Assembly: GCF_029784165.1 (NCBI RefSeq)
Contig: NC_073696.1
Coordinates: 182,669,998 to 182,733,997, forward strand
Length of the DNA: 64,000 bases
Direction: 5' to 3'
Source of the DNA: Wyeomyia smithii
Lineage: Eukaryota > Arthropoda > Insecta > Diptera > Culicidae
The notes beneath the pieces are model-generated. The model made no database searches. It saw nothing but the letters and a program-made list of their open reading frames with translations, and was not told where the DNA came from. Both the position numbers and the translations under genes were made by a program. Shown piece after piece: positions 31,487 to 43,440 of the stretch; within the stretch, counting starts at the first letter, position 1, and each line of letters opens with the position of its first letter.

Positions 31487-32121
31487 GCCAAGTATGATGA
31501 CAGTTCTACAAGGTATGCTACATTTTTGTCTATCCACGCACACAAACAAATCTCGTTAGGAAAAATTTCGCGTTTTGTATGGAATTCAGAACATTTTTGG
31601 AAATTTCTCGTTTCATGTTGTTTTATATCTGATTTTTTTGGTTGGAGAGTGAATCTCCAGTTGAAACACACTAGAAATTGATATTAATTTAGATTTAGTG
31701 TGAAAAATTTTGACAATATGTCGAAATAAAATATATAAAAATGCTATATTTCTAATAGTTGGAGCATAATCTTAGTCATTGTCATAGCTCATGACTTTTG
31801 TTATCGTATGAAACATTAGCGACTCTATTTAGAAGCGCTATTAGAGTACAAGAAAAAAACGAAAAGTGAAAAAGGTTACAGGCAAATTGATGAAAAACAG
31901 CATATTTTACCTAAACCGCAGCATGTTTATGTATTCCCCACAAACAAAATATGTTTCAACATCATTTCTATAACTTTCCAGGAAAGTATGTTTTATAAGT
32001 TTAGTTTAAAATGCAAAATCATTTCAAATTTCATACAAAATTGGAAAAAGTTCATAACGATCACTAATACTAATGCATCGACGTGAATAGCATACCTTGT
32101 AGAACTGTCATCATACTTGGC
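31487..32121. mobile_element. 635-bp MITE with perfect 34-bp inverted ends
   Basis: Positions 31487-31520 and 32088-32121 are exact reverse complements over 34 bp, beginning GCCAAGTATGATGACAG. The element is flanked by a perfect 7-bp direct repeat, cgatgga (31480-31486 and 32122-32128). The interior is AT-rich and non-coding. The perfect ends and duplication indicate a recent insertion. The terminal sequence does not look like hAT, Tc1/mariner, piggyBac or Transib, and I cannot assign a superfamily. Confidence 0.88.
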
Positions 32122-32128
32122 CGATGGA

Positions 32129-32584
32129 GAACAAATCATGTGGAAAATATTCTTGAAGAGGAAAAACATCAAAACAGAATTAACTCTGAAGGTACGGTTG
32201 TTTTCTGATGTAGGAAATTATTAATATAATATAACATAACATATCATATTTCGATTTATGGATTTTCTTACAAAATAGAATGTGAAAGAACACCAAAAAC
32301 ATAATTTATTAAAATGCTCAGCTACTAAGCTGTTTAGGTACTAGACATCAATTTTTTCTCAAGTCAACAAATTGATTCGTCTATAATTATTCTTTCTATC
32401 CGATCTAAATTTAAGTTAAAAAGTATTACAGTTATTGAAAAATCGTGCATTCATTCCTAGGATGCTATTAAAAACAATGAGATAGATACGAACCACGATC
32501 AATCACCCTATGTTTAATATCTAAATATTTTCTTGCAGGTGGTGAGATGATCCTGAGGGTTTACTTCTCTGGAATTATTGAGGA
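32129..32584. other. Unassigned AT-rich interval
   Basis: No gene recognised. A short ataacataacat tract at about 32225-32250 resembles the array at 1281. Confidence 0.5.
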
Positions 32585-32760
32585 AACAGGATACATTACC
32601 TTGCCAAACAGTCCCAAGCCGTGGTGTGGCCTTTGCGTTTATTCCGCACATCAAAAAGGCTCCGTCTCCATTTTCGGCAGATGCAGATGTGGTCAATCGG
32701 GTTTTCAGTATGTCCATCACGAGAGACCCATGTGGTTTTTTGTACTGGTCGTAATAAACA
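32585..32760 (-). pseudogene. RTE-like endonuclease fragment
   Basis: The minus strand reads TWVSRDGHTENPIDHICI, then RKWRRSLFDVRNKRKG. This is the C-terminal endonuclease signature TWTSPDG...NQIDHI..., followed by RSLLDVR, of RTE-like mosquito elements. It is short and lacks the SDH motif. Confidence 0.65.
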
Positions 32761-32869
32761 CTGCCAAAATGTAGTACATGGTGGCTGCCAGAGAGCGTGG
32801 TAGTTCAGCGGGTGTTAGTGCTGCGGTGGAAATGAATAGGGATATATCTTGATATGTTCGTGATATGTG

Positions 32870-33207
32870 AGATGGAGGTGAGCCACAAGGAGAAGAGATG
32901 GATTGCGGCAGCGAATAGGGCCTCTAACGGATCGCGTCGCCAGCTTAGGTCAGACCCATATGCTTTATAAGACTCTGATCCTCCTGGTGGCGCTCTACGG
33001 ACATGAATCATGTACGTAGAAGGAGGCCAATCGACGAGCGCTTGGGGTCTTCGAGCGTGGAATCCTGCTATAAATACAAAACTAGAAAATGGGGTGTGGT
33101 GCAGGCGCACGACTCACGAGCTGTACGAAGTATACAAACACGCTGATATTGTCAAGCTGATGAAACACGGCAGGTTACAGTGGGCTGGACACGTAGCAAA
33201 AAACAGC
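32870..33207 (+). pseudogene. RTE-like RT C-terminal fragment
   Basis: Plus-strand pieces in different frames correspond to ANRASNGLRRQL-like, LYKTLI..VALYGHES, RRALGVFERGIL, and ELYEVYKHADIVKLMKHGRL, followed by QWAGHVAKN. These are the thumb and C-terminal segments of RTE-like ORFs. The last piece runs in frame straight into R1-like ORF1 at about 33210. Confidence 0.7.
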
Positions 33208-33957
33208 CAGGAGGCTGACCCGCCGGTCCAGCCAAATAGAGAACCGACGAACGGCGAAGCCACGGGTGCAGGTGAATGGACCACCGTAGTGGACAAGAAG
33301 CGGCAAAAGCAGGAACGACGCGCGAAGCGCGGCGACCGCAATAAGAAGCCGCAAGGGCCGAACAGGCGGAGCAAGGGCGACGTGCTCATTTTCAAGACGG
33401 ATGCGTCTAAATACGCGGAAGTCTTGAAGGCCATGAGAGGCGAGTCCAAGCTCAAAGACCTCGGCGCGGATGTCAGGTCAATTCGTCGGTCACGTACCGG
33501 CGAGATGATCCTCGAACTCCGCTAGGAGGCAAAGGGCAAGGGCTGTGCCTATAAAAAGGCGGCCCAGGAAGTGCTAGGCAAGGAGGTTCAAATCCGAGCC
33601 TTCACCCCTGAAGTGACTCTCCAGCTTAAAAACCTGGACGAGATCACCGAAGGGTGCGACATGTCACAAGCCTTCGAGCGAGAGTGTGGAGTGGTAGTGA
33701 CCGCGGAGGCAGTTCGTCTCCGTAAGGGCCCGGCCGGCACCCAGGTTGCTACCATAAAGCTTCCACTAGCGGAGGGTACCAAGGCCCTGAAGAAGGCCAC
33801 GTTGAAGGTGGGTTGGTCGGTCTGCCCTCTGGGCACCATCCAACAGCCTGACGTTTGCTTCAGGTGCTTTGAGCGGGGATATAAATCCTGGTCGTGCAAA
33901 GGGCCCCAAATGTCCGGCTGCACGGCCGGCTACTAAGCCGCAGGCTTGAGGGTGATA
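33208..33957 (+). pseudogene. R1-like ORF1 (Gag-like), copy 3, broken
   Basis: A truncated R1-clade ORF1. It reads GEWTTVVDKKRQKQERRAKR, DVLIFKTDASKYAEVLKAM and RSRTGEMILELR, then stops at TAG (33523-33525) where the related copy at 49500 has AAG. It continues as EVLGKEVQIRAFTPEVTLQL and KVGWSVCPLGTIQQPDVCF. The first zinc knuckle reads CFRCFERGYKSWSC, with Y replacing the metal-binding H. The second and third knuckles seen at 49890-50020 are deleted. The 5' end is missing. Confidence 0.85.
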
Positions 33958-36689
33958 CAATTAAACCTGAACCACTGCTATGCGGCGCAGCAGTTGCTAC
34001 ACCAAGCAGCTGCTGAGTCGTTGTCGGACGTGGCCATCGTCTCGGACTCCTACCGCACCCCAACCGGAAGCGGTAACTGGGTATCGGGCAAGTCTGGGAA
34101 GACGGCCATTTGCACGACAGGCAGGTCCCCGGTTCAGGAAATTGTGTCGACCTCCAGAGAGGGGTACGTGATAGCCAAAGTGGATGGAGTACTGCAGTTG
34201 CTATACTCCGCCAAGTTGGTCTACCGAAACGTTCACACAGATGGTCGATCAAGCAACCGTGGAACAAACGGGCCTATGGCTAAGTTTTTGCTGGAAGCTT
34301 TGGCAAAGCTCAACTCAGACTTGGCTAACGTTGGCACGAAATGCACCTACAGTAGGAATGGTGCGGAATCGATTATCGATGTGACGTTCTGCAGCCCGGG
34401 ACTGATCACGAACTGGAGGGTAGACGACAGCTACACGAATAGCGACTTCCAATCGGTCCGCTATGAGGTAGGCGTGCGGAAACAAGCAGCGAGTAGGGCC
34501 AATATTCCACCCTTCTACGGCTGGAAAACATTGCATTTCGATGCAGATGTTGTTGGGCAGGCCATTAGATGAAAGCAAGAAGGGGGTGAACCACACCCAG
34601 GTGCGGACCATCTAAACTCGATCTTGTCATGGGCGTGCGACGCCACGATGCCTAGGTCTCGTCCGCCTAGAGAGGGTAGACGACCGACATACTGGTGGAG
34701 CGAAACGATAGCAGGTCTACGTAGTGCATGCCTCCGTGCAAGACGGAGGATGCAACGCGCGCGTTCCGACGAGCAAAGAGAGGAACGCGGTACCGCATTC
34801 AGATCTGCTAAGGCAACGCTTAAGAGCGCGATCAGAGCCAGTAAACGAGCCTGTTTCGAGCGACTATGTGTCAGTGCCAACTCGAGCCCGGCTGAACAAT
34901 CACCAGCGATGCTAGAAATGACCATTCAGGCCTCTTCCCAAGCCACGAACCAAGTCTCTGACCTCCGGTTGACGAGTCACCACCAACCTTGAGTGACGGC
35001 AGCCGTGCAGAGGCAGACGATGGGGTAAGGGTGACAGAAGATGAATTGATCGAGATCGCAAACTCCCTAAAAATAGGCAAGGCACCGGGACCAGATGGAA
35101 TCTCGAACTTGGCCATCAAAGCGACCATCAAAGAAGCCCCCGGGTTGTTCAAGACGGTAATGCAGAAATGCCTTGACGACTGCCTCTTCCCGGACGTGTG
35201 GAAGCGCCAGAGGCTGGTGCTGTTGCCGAAGGTCGGGAAACCACCAGGTGACCGATCGGCATACAGACCAATCTGTCTGCTGGACACGGCGGGCAAGGTG
35301 CTTGAGAGGGTAATCCTCAATAGACTGGTGAAATATACAGAAAGTGAGAACGGTCTATCGAGCAACCAGTTCGGTTTTCGAAAAGGTAGGTCCAAGGTGG
35401 ATGCAATTCTTTCCGTCACGAGAACGGCTGAGGTTGCAATCCAACGCAAAAGGAAGGGCATTCGTTATTGCGCGATCGTCACGCTCGACGTGAAGAACGT
35501 GTTTAACAGTGCCAGCTGGGACTCCATAGTCTTAGCGCTACAGAGCCTCAGAGTGCCGACGCCGCTGTACAAGATTCTGGGTAACTACTTTCAGAATCGA
35601 GTGCTAGTGTACAACACCGCAGGTGTACCGCAAAGTTCCATCCTGGGTCCGGTACTGTGGAATGCCATGTATGACGGCCTGTTAAAACTAACACTCCCTT
35701 CCATGGGTGGTGAGTGTGAGCTTCGCCGATGATATAACTCTTAAGGTCCATAGCGAGTCAATTAGAGAGGTGGAGTTAAAGGCCGCGCTATCCATACGCG
35801 TAGCGCACCACAAGACAGAGGTTTTTGTTGTAAATAACAGAAAGTCGGAGCAGGAGGCATCGATCAGTGCTGGTGCATGCACTATCGCCTCAAAACGCTC
35901 CTTGAAGCTTCTTGGGGTTGTGATCGACGACAAGCTTACGTTCGGGAGCCACGTCGATTATACCTGCAGGAAAGCTTCCATGGCTGTGGCGGCGCTATCT
36001 CGCATGATGGCAAACAGCTCGGCGGTCCGTAGCAGCAGGCGCAAAGTCCTTGCTAGCGTGACTACGTTCATACTCAGGTATGGAGGGCCAGTGTGGTCCA
36101 AGGTATTGAAAACGTCGTGCCATCGCGGCAAACTTGAGATTCCGTACAGGCTAATATGCGTAAGGGTCGCGTGCGCATACCGGACAGTGTCGTACGAGGC
36201 GGTTTGTGTCTTGGCTGGCATGATGACCATCAGCATCATCGTCAAAGAAGATGTAGAGTGCTTCGACCAACGCGACACGAGGGGTATACGCAACACCATA
36301 CGGTCATCTTCAATGGCTAGGTGGCAGCGGGAGTGGTCCAACACTACGAAAGGTAGATGGACACACCGACTCATTCCAGAGTTAGCATGCTGGATTAATA
36401 GGCGCCATGGGGAAGTAACCTTCCATCTGACCCAGATCCTGTCAGGCCATGGCTGCTTTAGGCAGTACCTGCATAGGTTCAGGTACGCCGAGTTCCCTAT
36501 GTGCCCCACATGTACGGGAGCAGAAGAAAACGCGGAGCATGTGTTCTTCACATGTCCGCGCTTCGAGCGGATAAGGTACGAAATGCTGGCAATAAGTGGG
36601 ACGGGTACCACGCCAGAGAATATTGTGCGTAGGATTTGCGAGAACAGGGAAATCTGGGATGCGGTTATCAAGGCCGCATCACAGATCGT
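33946..36689 (+). pseudogene. R1-like ORF2 (endonuclease and RT), copy 3, broken
   Basis: Begins VIQLNLNHCYAAQQLLHQAA, the R1-type endonuclease start. It continues through ESIIDVTFCSPGLITNWRVD, a stop at 34570, GKAPGPDGISNLAIKA, NQFGFRKGRSKVD, QSSILGPVLWNAMYD (Q-S in place of Q-G) and SFADDITLKVHS near 35720. It then runs through the C-terminus CPTCTGAEENAEHVFFTC (about 36500) to IWDAVIKAASQIV. Frameshifts occur near 34890 and 35705, and there is a deletion near 35613. R1 sequence ends at 36689, where the poly-A side of an oppositely oriented element begins. Confidence 0.88.
36619..36684 (+). repeat. 66-bp R1-derived direct repeat, left
   Basis: The segment starting aatattgtgcgtaggat and ending gccgcatcacag recurs at 39420-39485 with two mismatches. 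The two copies bracket the minus-strand L2/CR1-group element. Confidence 0.95.
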
Positions 36690-39419
36690 TAATATCTTTT
36701 TTTTAAATATGTTTCTGGGCATCACGGGGGAGGGGGGCTCGTTGTACTCCCAGTGAGAGAAAAATCTCTTTGAAGGGAGTGTTAGTATCAGCCTAACTAA
36801 CTAACTGAATTCATCTTAGGTTTCAACGTTTAATTATCAGACAAACTGTTCAATTCTTGATCGAAGGTAACCTTTGACGCTGTTTTTAAACTTTAGGATA
36901 TTTCGCTCCGCTTCTATGGTTGCTGGCAAGGCATTGTATTTTATTTTACCGTAGTAACAAAAGGACTGCTTCATCAGCTCAGAATTTGGCCTTCTAAACA
37001 CTAAATTGGTTTGATTTCTCCTTTTATACCGGTGGGATGGATGTTCAAGCCGCAAGTTATGGTGTGCTATTGGGTTGTGCAATAAATTCTGCATCTGCAC
37101 AACACACTGAAGTTCTCGAAGTGCGGCAACTGGTAGAATGGAATGGTCTGCTTCGCAATATAGTCTTACAGTGGAAAATAGCCGGGGTTTCTTGTAGACT
37201 GCTTTGAGGCAACGATTTTGTAGTCGTTGGAGTGACTTAAGCTTCGTACTGCTGGCCGCTCCCCACACAGAAATGAGATACTGCAGTTTGGAATGCACGA
37301 ACGCGTGGTACAAAGAAAGCATCTGTTTGCGTGGCAAGAATTTTGAAGTTTTCCCTAGGAGTCCACAGATAGAGCTTAGATCGGAGGATAAGGCATGGAT
37401 GTGGTCGCTCCATCTCAATGAAGGATCCAGGATAAGCCCTAAGTATTTGAATTTGAATTCTCTTTCAATCCCAGTGGAACCAATCTGAAGTTGAGCACTC
37501 ACAGGTGTTGAACGAACTGAGTGGAAGATCATGTATTTGGTCTTGTCCAAGTTAAGAGACAGAAGGTTTTCGCAGAAATATTCTTCAAGTATTGCCATAT
37601 CATCAGAGATTTGCCAAGTTATGTCGTTTACATTTGCTCCAGGATACGAGAGAGAGGTGTCATCAGCAAACAGGCGAGGCTTTCCATTCAGCCTGAGATT
37701 GGCTATGTCATTTATGTATATCAGGAATAACAGTGGGCCAAGGTTGCTTCCTTGTGGGACACCTACTCTTAACTGGCGATAGGTACTTTTTGCTCCGTTT
37801 ACTTCGACGTACTGGGTCCAGTTCGAGAGATAATTCTTTAGCAGTTGATTAGGAATTCCTCTAATCCCATAGTATTCCAGTTTCTGAAGTAAAATTTCGT
37901 GATCGATGGTATCGAGCCTTCTTTAGATCCAAAAATAGAACGCCCATCAGCCTCCTCGTATCTAAAGCTTCAACAATGCCATCAACAAGCTCACAGGTTG
38001 CAATTTGAGTACTGGAACCGGCACGAAATTCATATTGATAGTTATACAGAAGTTTGTGCTGCTGGAGAAAGTTCACGATTCTCTTGACTAGTATTCGCTC
38101 CAAGATCCTGTTGATCACAGATAGAACGGAGATCGGTCTATAGTTGCTCACGTCTGTTTTACAGCCTCCTTTGTAGATCGGAACTAGACCGCGCTGTCTT
38201 GAGGAATTCTGGATAAATACCTGATTCGATGCTGTAATTGAGCACTTCTTTCAGCAGTTTCGAAAAAAATACGTGATGCGTTTTGAGGAGTGAGGCAGGT
38301 ATTCCGTCTGGTCCGCAGCTTTTTGATCCATTTAAGTCTTTAATCATTAAAATTACTTCTTGCTCTGTGGTAGGTGCTATGAATAACGAATTGCTTTGGT
38401 AGTTCAGAGAGCCAAAGCGATTGAAGTCTCGATTGCTGTGTATGGATCCGCAAGCTGGGGTCCGATTGAGCTGAAGAATTTGTTAAAGGTATCAGCAACC
38501 AATGGTCCGTGAGATGAGATGCTGCCATCCACTTCGAGTTTGATCTGGTTCGTTCCAACGTTTTGACGACCCATCAGCTCATTGATGTTCTTCCACATTC
38601 TCTTCTGGTCTTTCGTCTCAAAAAGTCTACTGTAGTACTCTTTTTTAGCTCGATCCTTCTCATGCTGAACTTTTTTACAGATTCGGGTAAGCAATTCCTT
38701 CAAATGAGTATCGCTTGGTCTTCTCCGGCTTCTTATAAGAACGTTTTCCTTAATACGCAAAAGTTTCCACAAATCAAAGGACATCCATGGACAGAACCTT
38801 TTGACCTTAGCTTCTAATGAAACTTTCCTAGTGAACTGTTGCTTTAGCTGGTTATACACATCCAGTACAAGTTGCAAACGGTCGGGAATATTGGATAGGC
38901 CAACTCTGAAAGCTTCATTTAATTTGTTATGGCTGATGATCGTCTTCTCAAGAATCCGTTTCTCCACAGGTTTGCTAAACATTAACGTCGATATGACTAA
39001 GCTGTGATATATCTGTGTCAATAGTTTCGTTTATAACACTCCATCGCAGGGTATCTGAGCCGATGACGTGATCCAACAGGTTGCCACTGGCAGGCCGAGT
39101 CGGAAATGTATTAGTAACAGAGAAATTGTAGCTATTTAGAAAATTCAGATATTCTATCGTAGCTGGACTTCCTGGCAGATTTACAGGAATATTTACATCT
39201 CCCACTATTACGCTAGGAATACCCGGTTGTGTTGATACTGCAATTGCATCCAGTTTTTCAATAAAAGACAGATGGTTGAAAGAAGGTGGTCTATACACAG
39301 CATGTACATGAAGCGGCAGTTGCTCTTGTTTTATCCGAATGTGTATGTGATGAAATCCATCATCATGAATACTTTGGATTCCATCGAATTCGACATCTTG
39401 TCTCACATGCGTATATTGT
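36690..39419 (-). mobile_element. L2/CR1-group non-LTR element, 5'-truncated
   Basis: A minus-strand element. The endonuclease end reads HVHAVYRPPSFNHLSFIEKL and VIVGDVNIPVN (N-terminus missing). A linker frame covers 38404-39021. The reverse transcriptase reads KSCGPDGIPASLL, YRPISVLSVINRILERILVK, FRAGSSTQIATCELVDGIVE and GVLFLDLKKA, with the thumb and C-terminus at 36837-37598 (LSLNLDKTKYMIFH, FKYLGLILDPSLRWSDHI). The tail (A run at about 36697-36705 on the minus strand, and a ttag repeat near 36795) lies at the left. Several frameshifts occur (near 37600-37860, 37920, 38160 and 39000). The RT style fits L2 or related CR1-group clades. Confidence 0.8.
36837..37598 (-). pseudogene. L2/CR1-group RT thumb and C-terminus
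   Basis: A 253-codon open frame holding the last part of the element's ORF2: SLNLDKTKYMIFHS, KYLGLILDPSLRWSDHIHAL, LYHAFVHSKLQYLISVWG, LKSLQRLQNRCLKAVYK, and a basic C-terminus ending NSVKGYLRSRIEQFV. It lacks the catalytic core, which lies upstream in other frames. Confidence 0.8.
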
Positions 39420-39485
39420 AATATTGTGCGTAGGATGTGCGAGAACAGGGAAATCTGGGATGCGGTCATCAAGGCCGCATCACAG
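39420..39485 (+). repeat. 66-bp R1-derived direct repeat, right
   Basis: Second copy of the R1-like segment at 36619-36684 (IVRRMCENREIWDAVIKAAS). It ends at cacag, seven bases before the point where the left copy leaves R1 sequence, and is followed by unrelated AT-rich DNA. Confidence 0.95.
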
Positions 39486-42400
39486 AAGTTCACGTTTTGT
39501 GGTTTTTGTCAATTTAATGTAATGATAATGAATCTGCAAATGAGGGAAAACCGTTTCTGTTAGCGTATTTGGTGAACAGTTTGCATTTGAGTAAGAAATA
39601 TATGCATGCATTCGAGTCTTTTATAATCAGTTTGAAAAAATCGTGTTTTTATGTTCTTAAAACGAAAAAAAAATATTTGATATTCGATTTTGCTTCCGCT
39701 AGTTTTTCGTAACAGCGTTGATTCAGTGAAATGATTCAAGTTACCCACATCTGTCGCATGAGCTGAACCAAAAGAAATGTTTTTTTTTATGAAATCGTGG
39801 AGCTTATACAGACAGAATCGTAAGCTCATGTTATCATGATGGTAACGATAAAAAGTATGAGCTATAAAAGTGTTTTTATGAATATTTTTATAGCAACTAC
39901 AAGCGTTACCTGTCGAATCATCAAGTGTATTTTGTTCCCAACAAAAGAGACGAGTGAAACATCCTCAAAACACCTCAACACCTCAAAAATAAAATAGAAG
40001 CATCTGGAGTCCTAAGAGTTCAGAATGACTGCGGGACAAAAAAAATGCTTCGTTGATAGCTGTTCGCTGGTGATGAATGAATATTACTGCTAAAGGTTGA
40101 TGCATAATGTCGAATTGCATTGCAAAATCTCTTGAAAAAAACCTTAAACCAATACCAACTATTGGTTGAGAAACGTCTTAAACTCATTTTTCAATTTTTA
40201 TCATCTTGCAATTGCAAGGAAAAAGTGCATGGTATCATAAATATTGTTTATGGTATAAATCCGTAGCATGAAATCATAAGTCATTTTGCTCGGTTTTGAG
40301 ATTTGAACCAATGTATAGAAACCAAACTGGTTGCTATAACTAGCACTATTATGATTGGAAGTTTCTACAGCTTTCAGGACTTGAATTAAAACTGGTTTGA
40401 AAAATGAATTAGTGTCTGTCGCAATACGACAGAGAGGACAAAATAAATTATTTGATTTATCATTTCAGTTGGCCTCCCACTGTTAGCGAGAAGTAGAGTT
40501 ATGAAAAAAATATAGTCCCCTCTGGGCATAAACCGGCAACTTCACAGAGTATTTAGCTTATGTATCAGCTGCTACGATGATACGTTACGGCTTTCGTTTT
40601 AGATATTACTGTTTAATATGGTACCTATGTAGTATTTTTCTTATACCATTAGAATAATTCAATATTTCAGAAGACTAGAGAGCACATGAAAAAAACTTGC
40701 AAAATTTACGAACTTACAAATCCGCTCGCTTATCGAGCATAAATCTTAATGAAACAATCATTACAATGATACACAAGCATCGCATTGTAGGATACACGCA
40801 TTAGTCTGCGAATACCGAGTTATATCTCATGGCCGTGGCAGCTAATTTTGACTTTGATGGAGTAAACTTTCAATATCATCATGGGAATCAAGTATAGGAG
40901 AACATGGGGTCACCCAAGCTGCTGAAAAATTGAATAAAATAAAATATTATAACAATCTATACATAAAACATAGATGGCGCGCAACCATATCAATATTATG
41001 CGAAATCAGTGTAATGTTGTATTTATTTATCCATATTTATTATTGGTATCGTTTTTGGGAAGATACTTGAAGCCTGTTATTCATGTACTGTCAAGTTATT
41101 TCAGATTAACTTTAATACGAATCAATTTACGAATCTAAAATAAAGTAAATTTTATTGAACCTGAAACTTAAACACAATTAGAAACACACCTAAGCGTGTT
41201 CTCGTCTTTTTAATTGTGCACCGAGGGCGACGCCCAATTTGAACCAGGATTAAATTTCTCCACACAGCATTTTTAAATGACTCCTTTCTTTTGTGTTCCA
41301 TCTACGTCAAAGATAAAAAACCAAACATTGACGGTTTCAGATCAAACCGCTCCAGGTGCACTGTTTGAAGTCCTAGCTGAGACGCACCGGTTTTGCTTGT
41401 ACGTGAACATGTACCGAGCCACCGTTGTAAAAGCTGTCGGTGTAGCTCCTACGCACGCTGTACAATACCGACTGTGTGTACTAAATTTCGGCAGCCGACA
41501 AACATGAGTCAGACCAAGCAAAAACTAATTGACTGACGAACCGTACAATATGCTGGTGTCACAGAGGCGCCATTAACCGTCTACCGAATCTGTGTTTCGA
41601 CGTTTGCCACCGCGTGTCTCCCGCAATACGCTCTGGTGATACCAAATGAAATTTCACCGAGGAAATTCCACGTTCGTCTAACAAAGGAAACGAATGGTTG
41701 TTGGTTGTATTCTCAACCGGAATTTACTTGTTGGAGTAAACAATCTTACCTCTTCTTTTAAAACAATTGTCCTTAATTGAGTTCGCTATCTCAGACCTAG
41801 AAAGATTATTACTTGACTATATATTGTCTCCTTTAAGCAACCAACCCGGAACAGGTAAAATATTTAGTCACTTACCTTGTAGTAGCGAACGTTACAAGCT
41901 CACTTCTTGACATAAAGCCATGGCAGTCGTGATAAAATTCGCAGCATCACGGAATAGGTCACATAGCGAAGAAGGGAACGTAAAAACAACAACCTGCAAG
42001 ACAGTTAAAAAAAAAAACAACACAACCAGATGGTAATATGGAAACTTAAAGTCAAAACATGACTTTAATTTTCCGCGTGAAAAGGTTCACCCCCTGCTTT
42101 CCCATGGCGCAACATCGGCAATACGGGAATAACCTATTTTTAATCTGAAAACGTTGACAAGATCTCATGTTCCGGTAGGCATTTTTTTGGGGCGCTCCCC
42201 TCTCGATGCCTTTATAATGAGTATTTCATTTTTAGACAATCAAAGGGCAGAGTGCTTGAATGTAAGGTTGGATTGACTTCTTAAGGTTGCTATACTGTTT
42301 TGAAGGTTAATTTAAACAAAATGGTTCTTTATGGCAGACTTACTGTGGATTAGGTTAATAGAGTTCAGGCGATATACTAAATTAGGTTATCCGGATTAGG

Positions 42401-42496
42401 AGCTACCGGATTAGGGTGTTTTTTTGGAGTAAGCTACATATAAAGGTTCGCCGTATGAAGGTTATTTGCAGAAAATATTAGTAATTGGTCGTCGAG
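39486..42496. other. Unassigned AT-rich interval (3 kb)
   Basis: No recognisable genes or bounded elements. The longest open frames are an 89-codon minus frame at 39560-39829 and a 76-codon plus frame at 41277-41507, neither with a known motif. The interval may be genuine intergenic or intronic host DNA. Confidence 0.5.
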
Positions 42497-42498
42497 TA

Positions 42499-43384
42499 CC
42501 GTGGAATGGGGTGAAATTGATCAGTGGGGTGAAATTGATCACCTGAAAATTCGTGATAAAAAATACTAATCAAAAGATATTGCCCTTACAACACTAGGCA
42601 ATTTTAACGTGTTCTTAAACGCAACTTTTGCATGATTCACATACCTGTCAAAGTTAACCTTTGCATGCCCGGTGAATTTTTTCATATTCTCGAAAAATTC
42701 TTCTAACTCAGTCAAAACTCAATCAAATTTGATCAAACAAGTTTCCAATTACAAAAAAAAAGAATTGAATTTACTTGAAGCAATCGTAGTTGAGGGTTAA
42801 TTACGTTAAATTTGGAGAAGTGAGTAAAGCTTGGTAAAAGCTCAAAAAATGTAATTTTCAGCAATGATCGTTCCATACCATTAAAGAAATACTGATGACC
42901 TCGCAGGAAACCACAAAGATTTTAATTTCAGAGCTAGTTTTTGACCTTTTGCAACAAACCGAATTGAAATCGGTCTAACGACGATCAAATGAGAGCACAT
43001 TTAGCAACAAGCAGCTCGTGAACCAAAATAAACAAGTTTTAACATGAAATATCGTTATTTTCGTTTCCAAACTAGCTGAAAATGATATTTTTCAGTACAG
43101 AAATCATCATTTATCTTTAGCATATCGAAAAAAAGCACATTGCCAAAAGAATGTTTGGATTTCAATGGTGATAAATTTCACCCCAATTTACCTCATCGTA
43201 CCTTATAGAATTATTGAATTTATTTCATGAAGTAGACGATAGAAATTTCACCAATAGCTATAGAGGTTTACTGAAGCACATACCAGTACTTGTTTTAAAA
43301 TTATACTATTTAGGGAAAAATGTACATGGAGCTAGTTAATTGGAAATTGTTATAAAAATTGATCAATTTCACCCCGTTCCATGG
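42499..43384. mobile_element. TA-flanked MITE
   Basis: The left end CCGTGGAATGGGGTGAAATT and the inverted right end (CCATGGAACGGGGTGAAATT read inward from 43384) match over about 26 bp, with TA on both sides (42497-42498, 43385-43386). The gtggggtgaaattgatca part is tandemly repeated at the left end. A third, diverged end copy (cgatgaggtaaattggggtg on the minus strand) lies at 43165-43198, also next to TA. It is non-coding and AT-rich. Confidence 0.8.
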
Positions 43385-43440
43385 TATGTCTTAATAATAC
43401 TATATATTCAGAGTATTGAAAAATCGAATGATATAATGAG

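Noticed and set aside
32225..32250. Short AACAT-like tract sharing about 22 bp with the edge of the array at 1281
   Set aside because: Low-complexity AT-rich sequence of this length can match by chance, and there is no array here.
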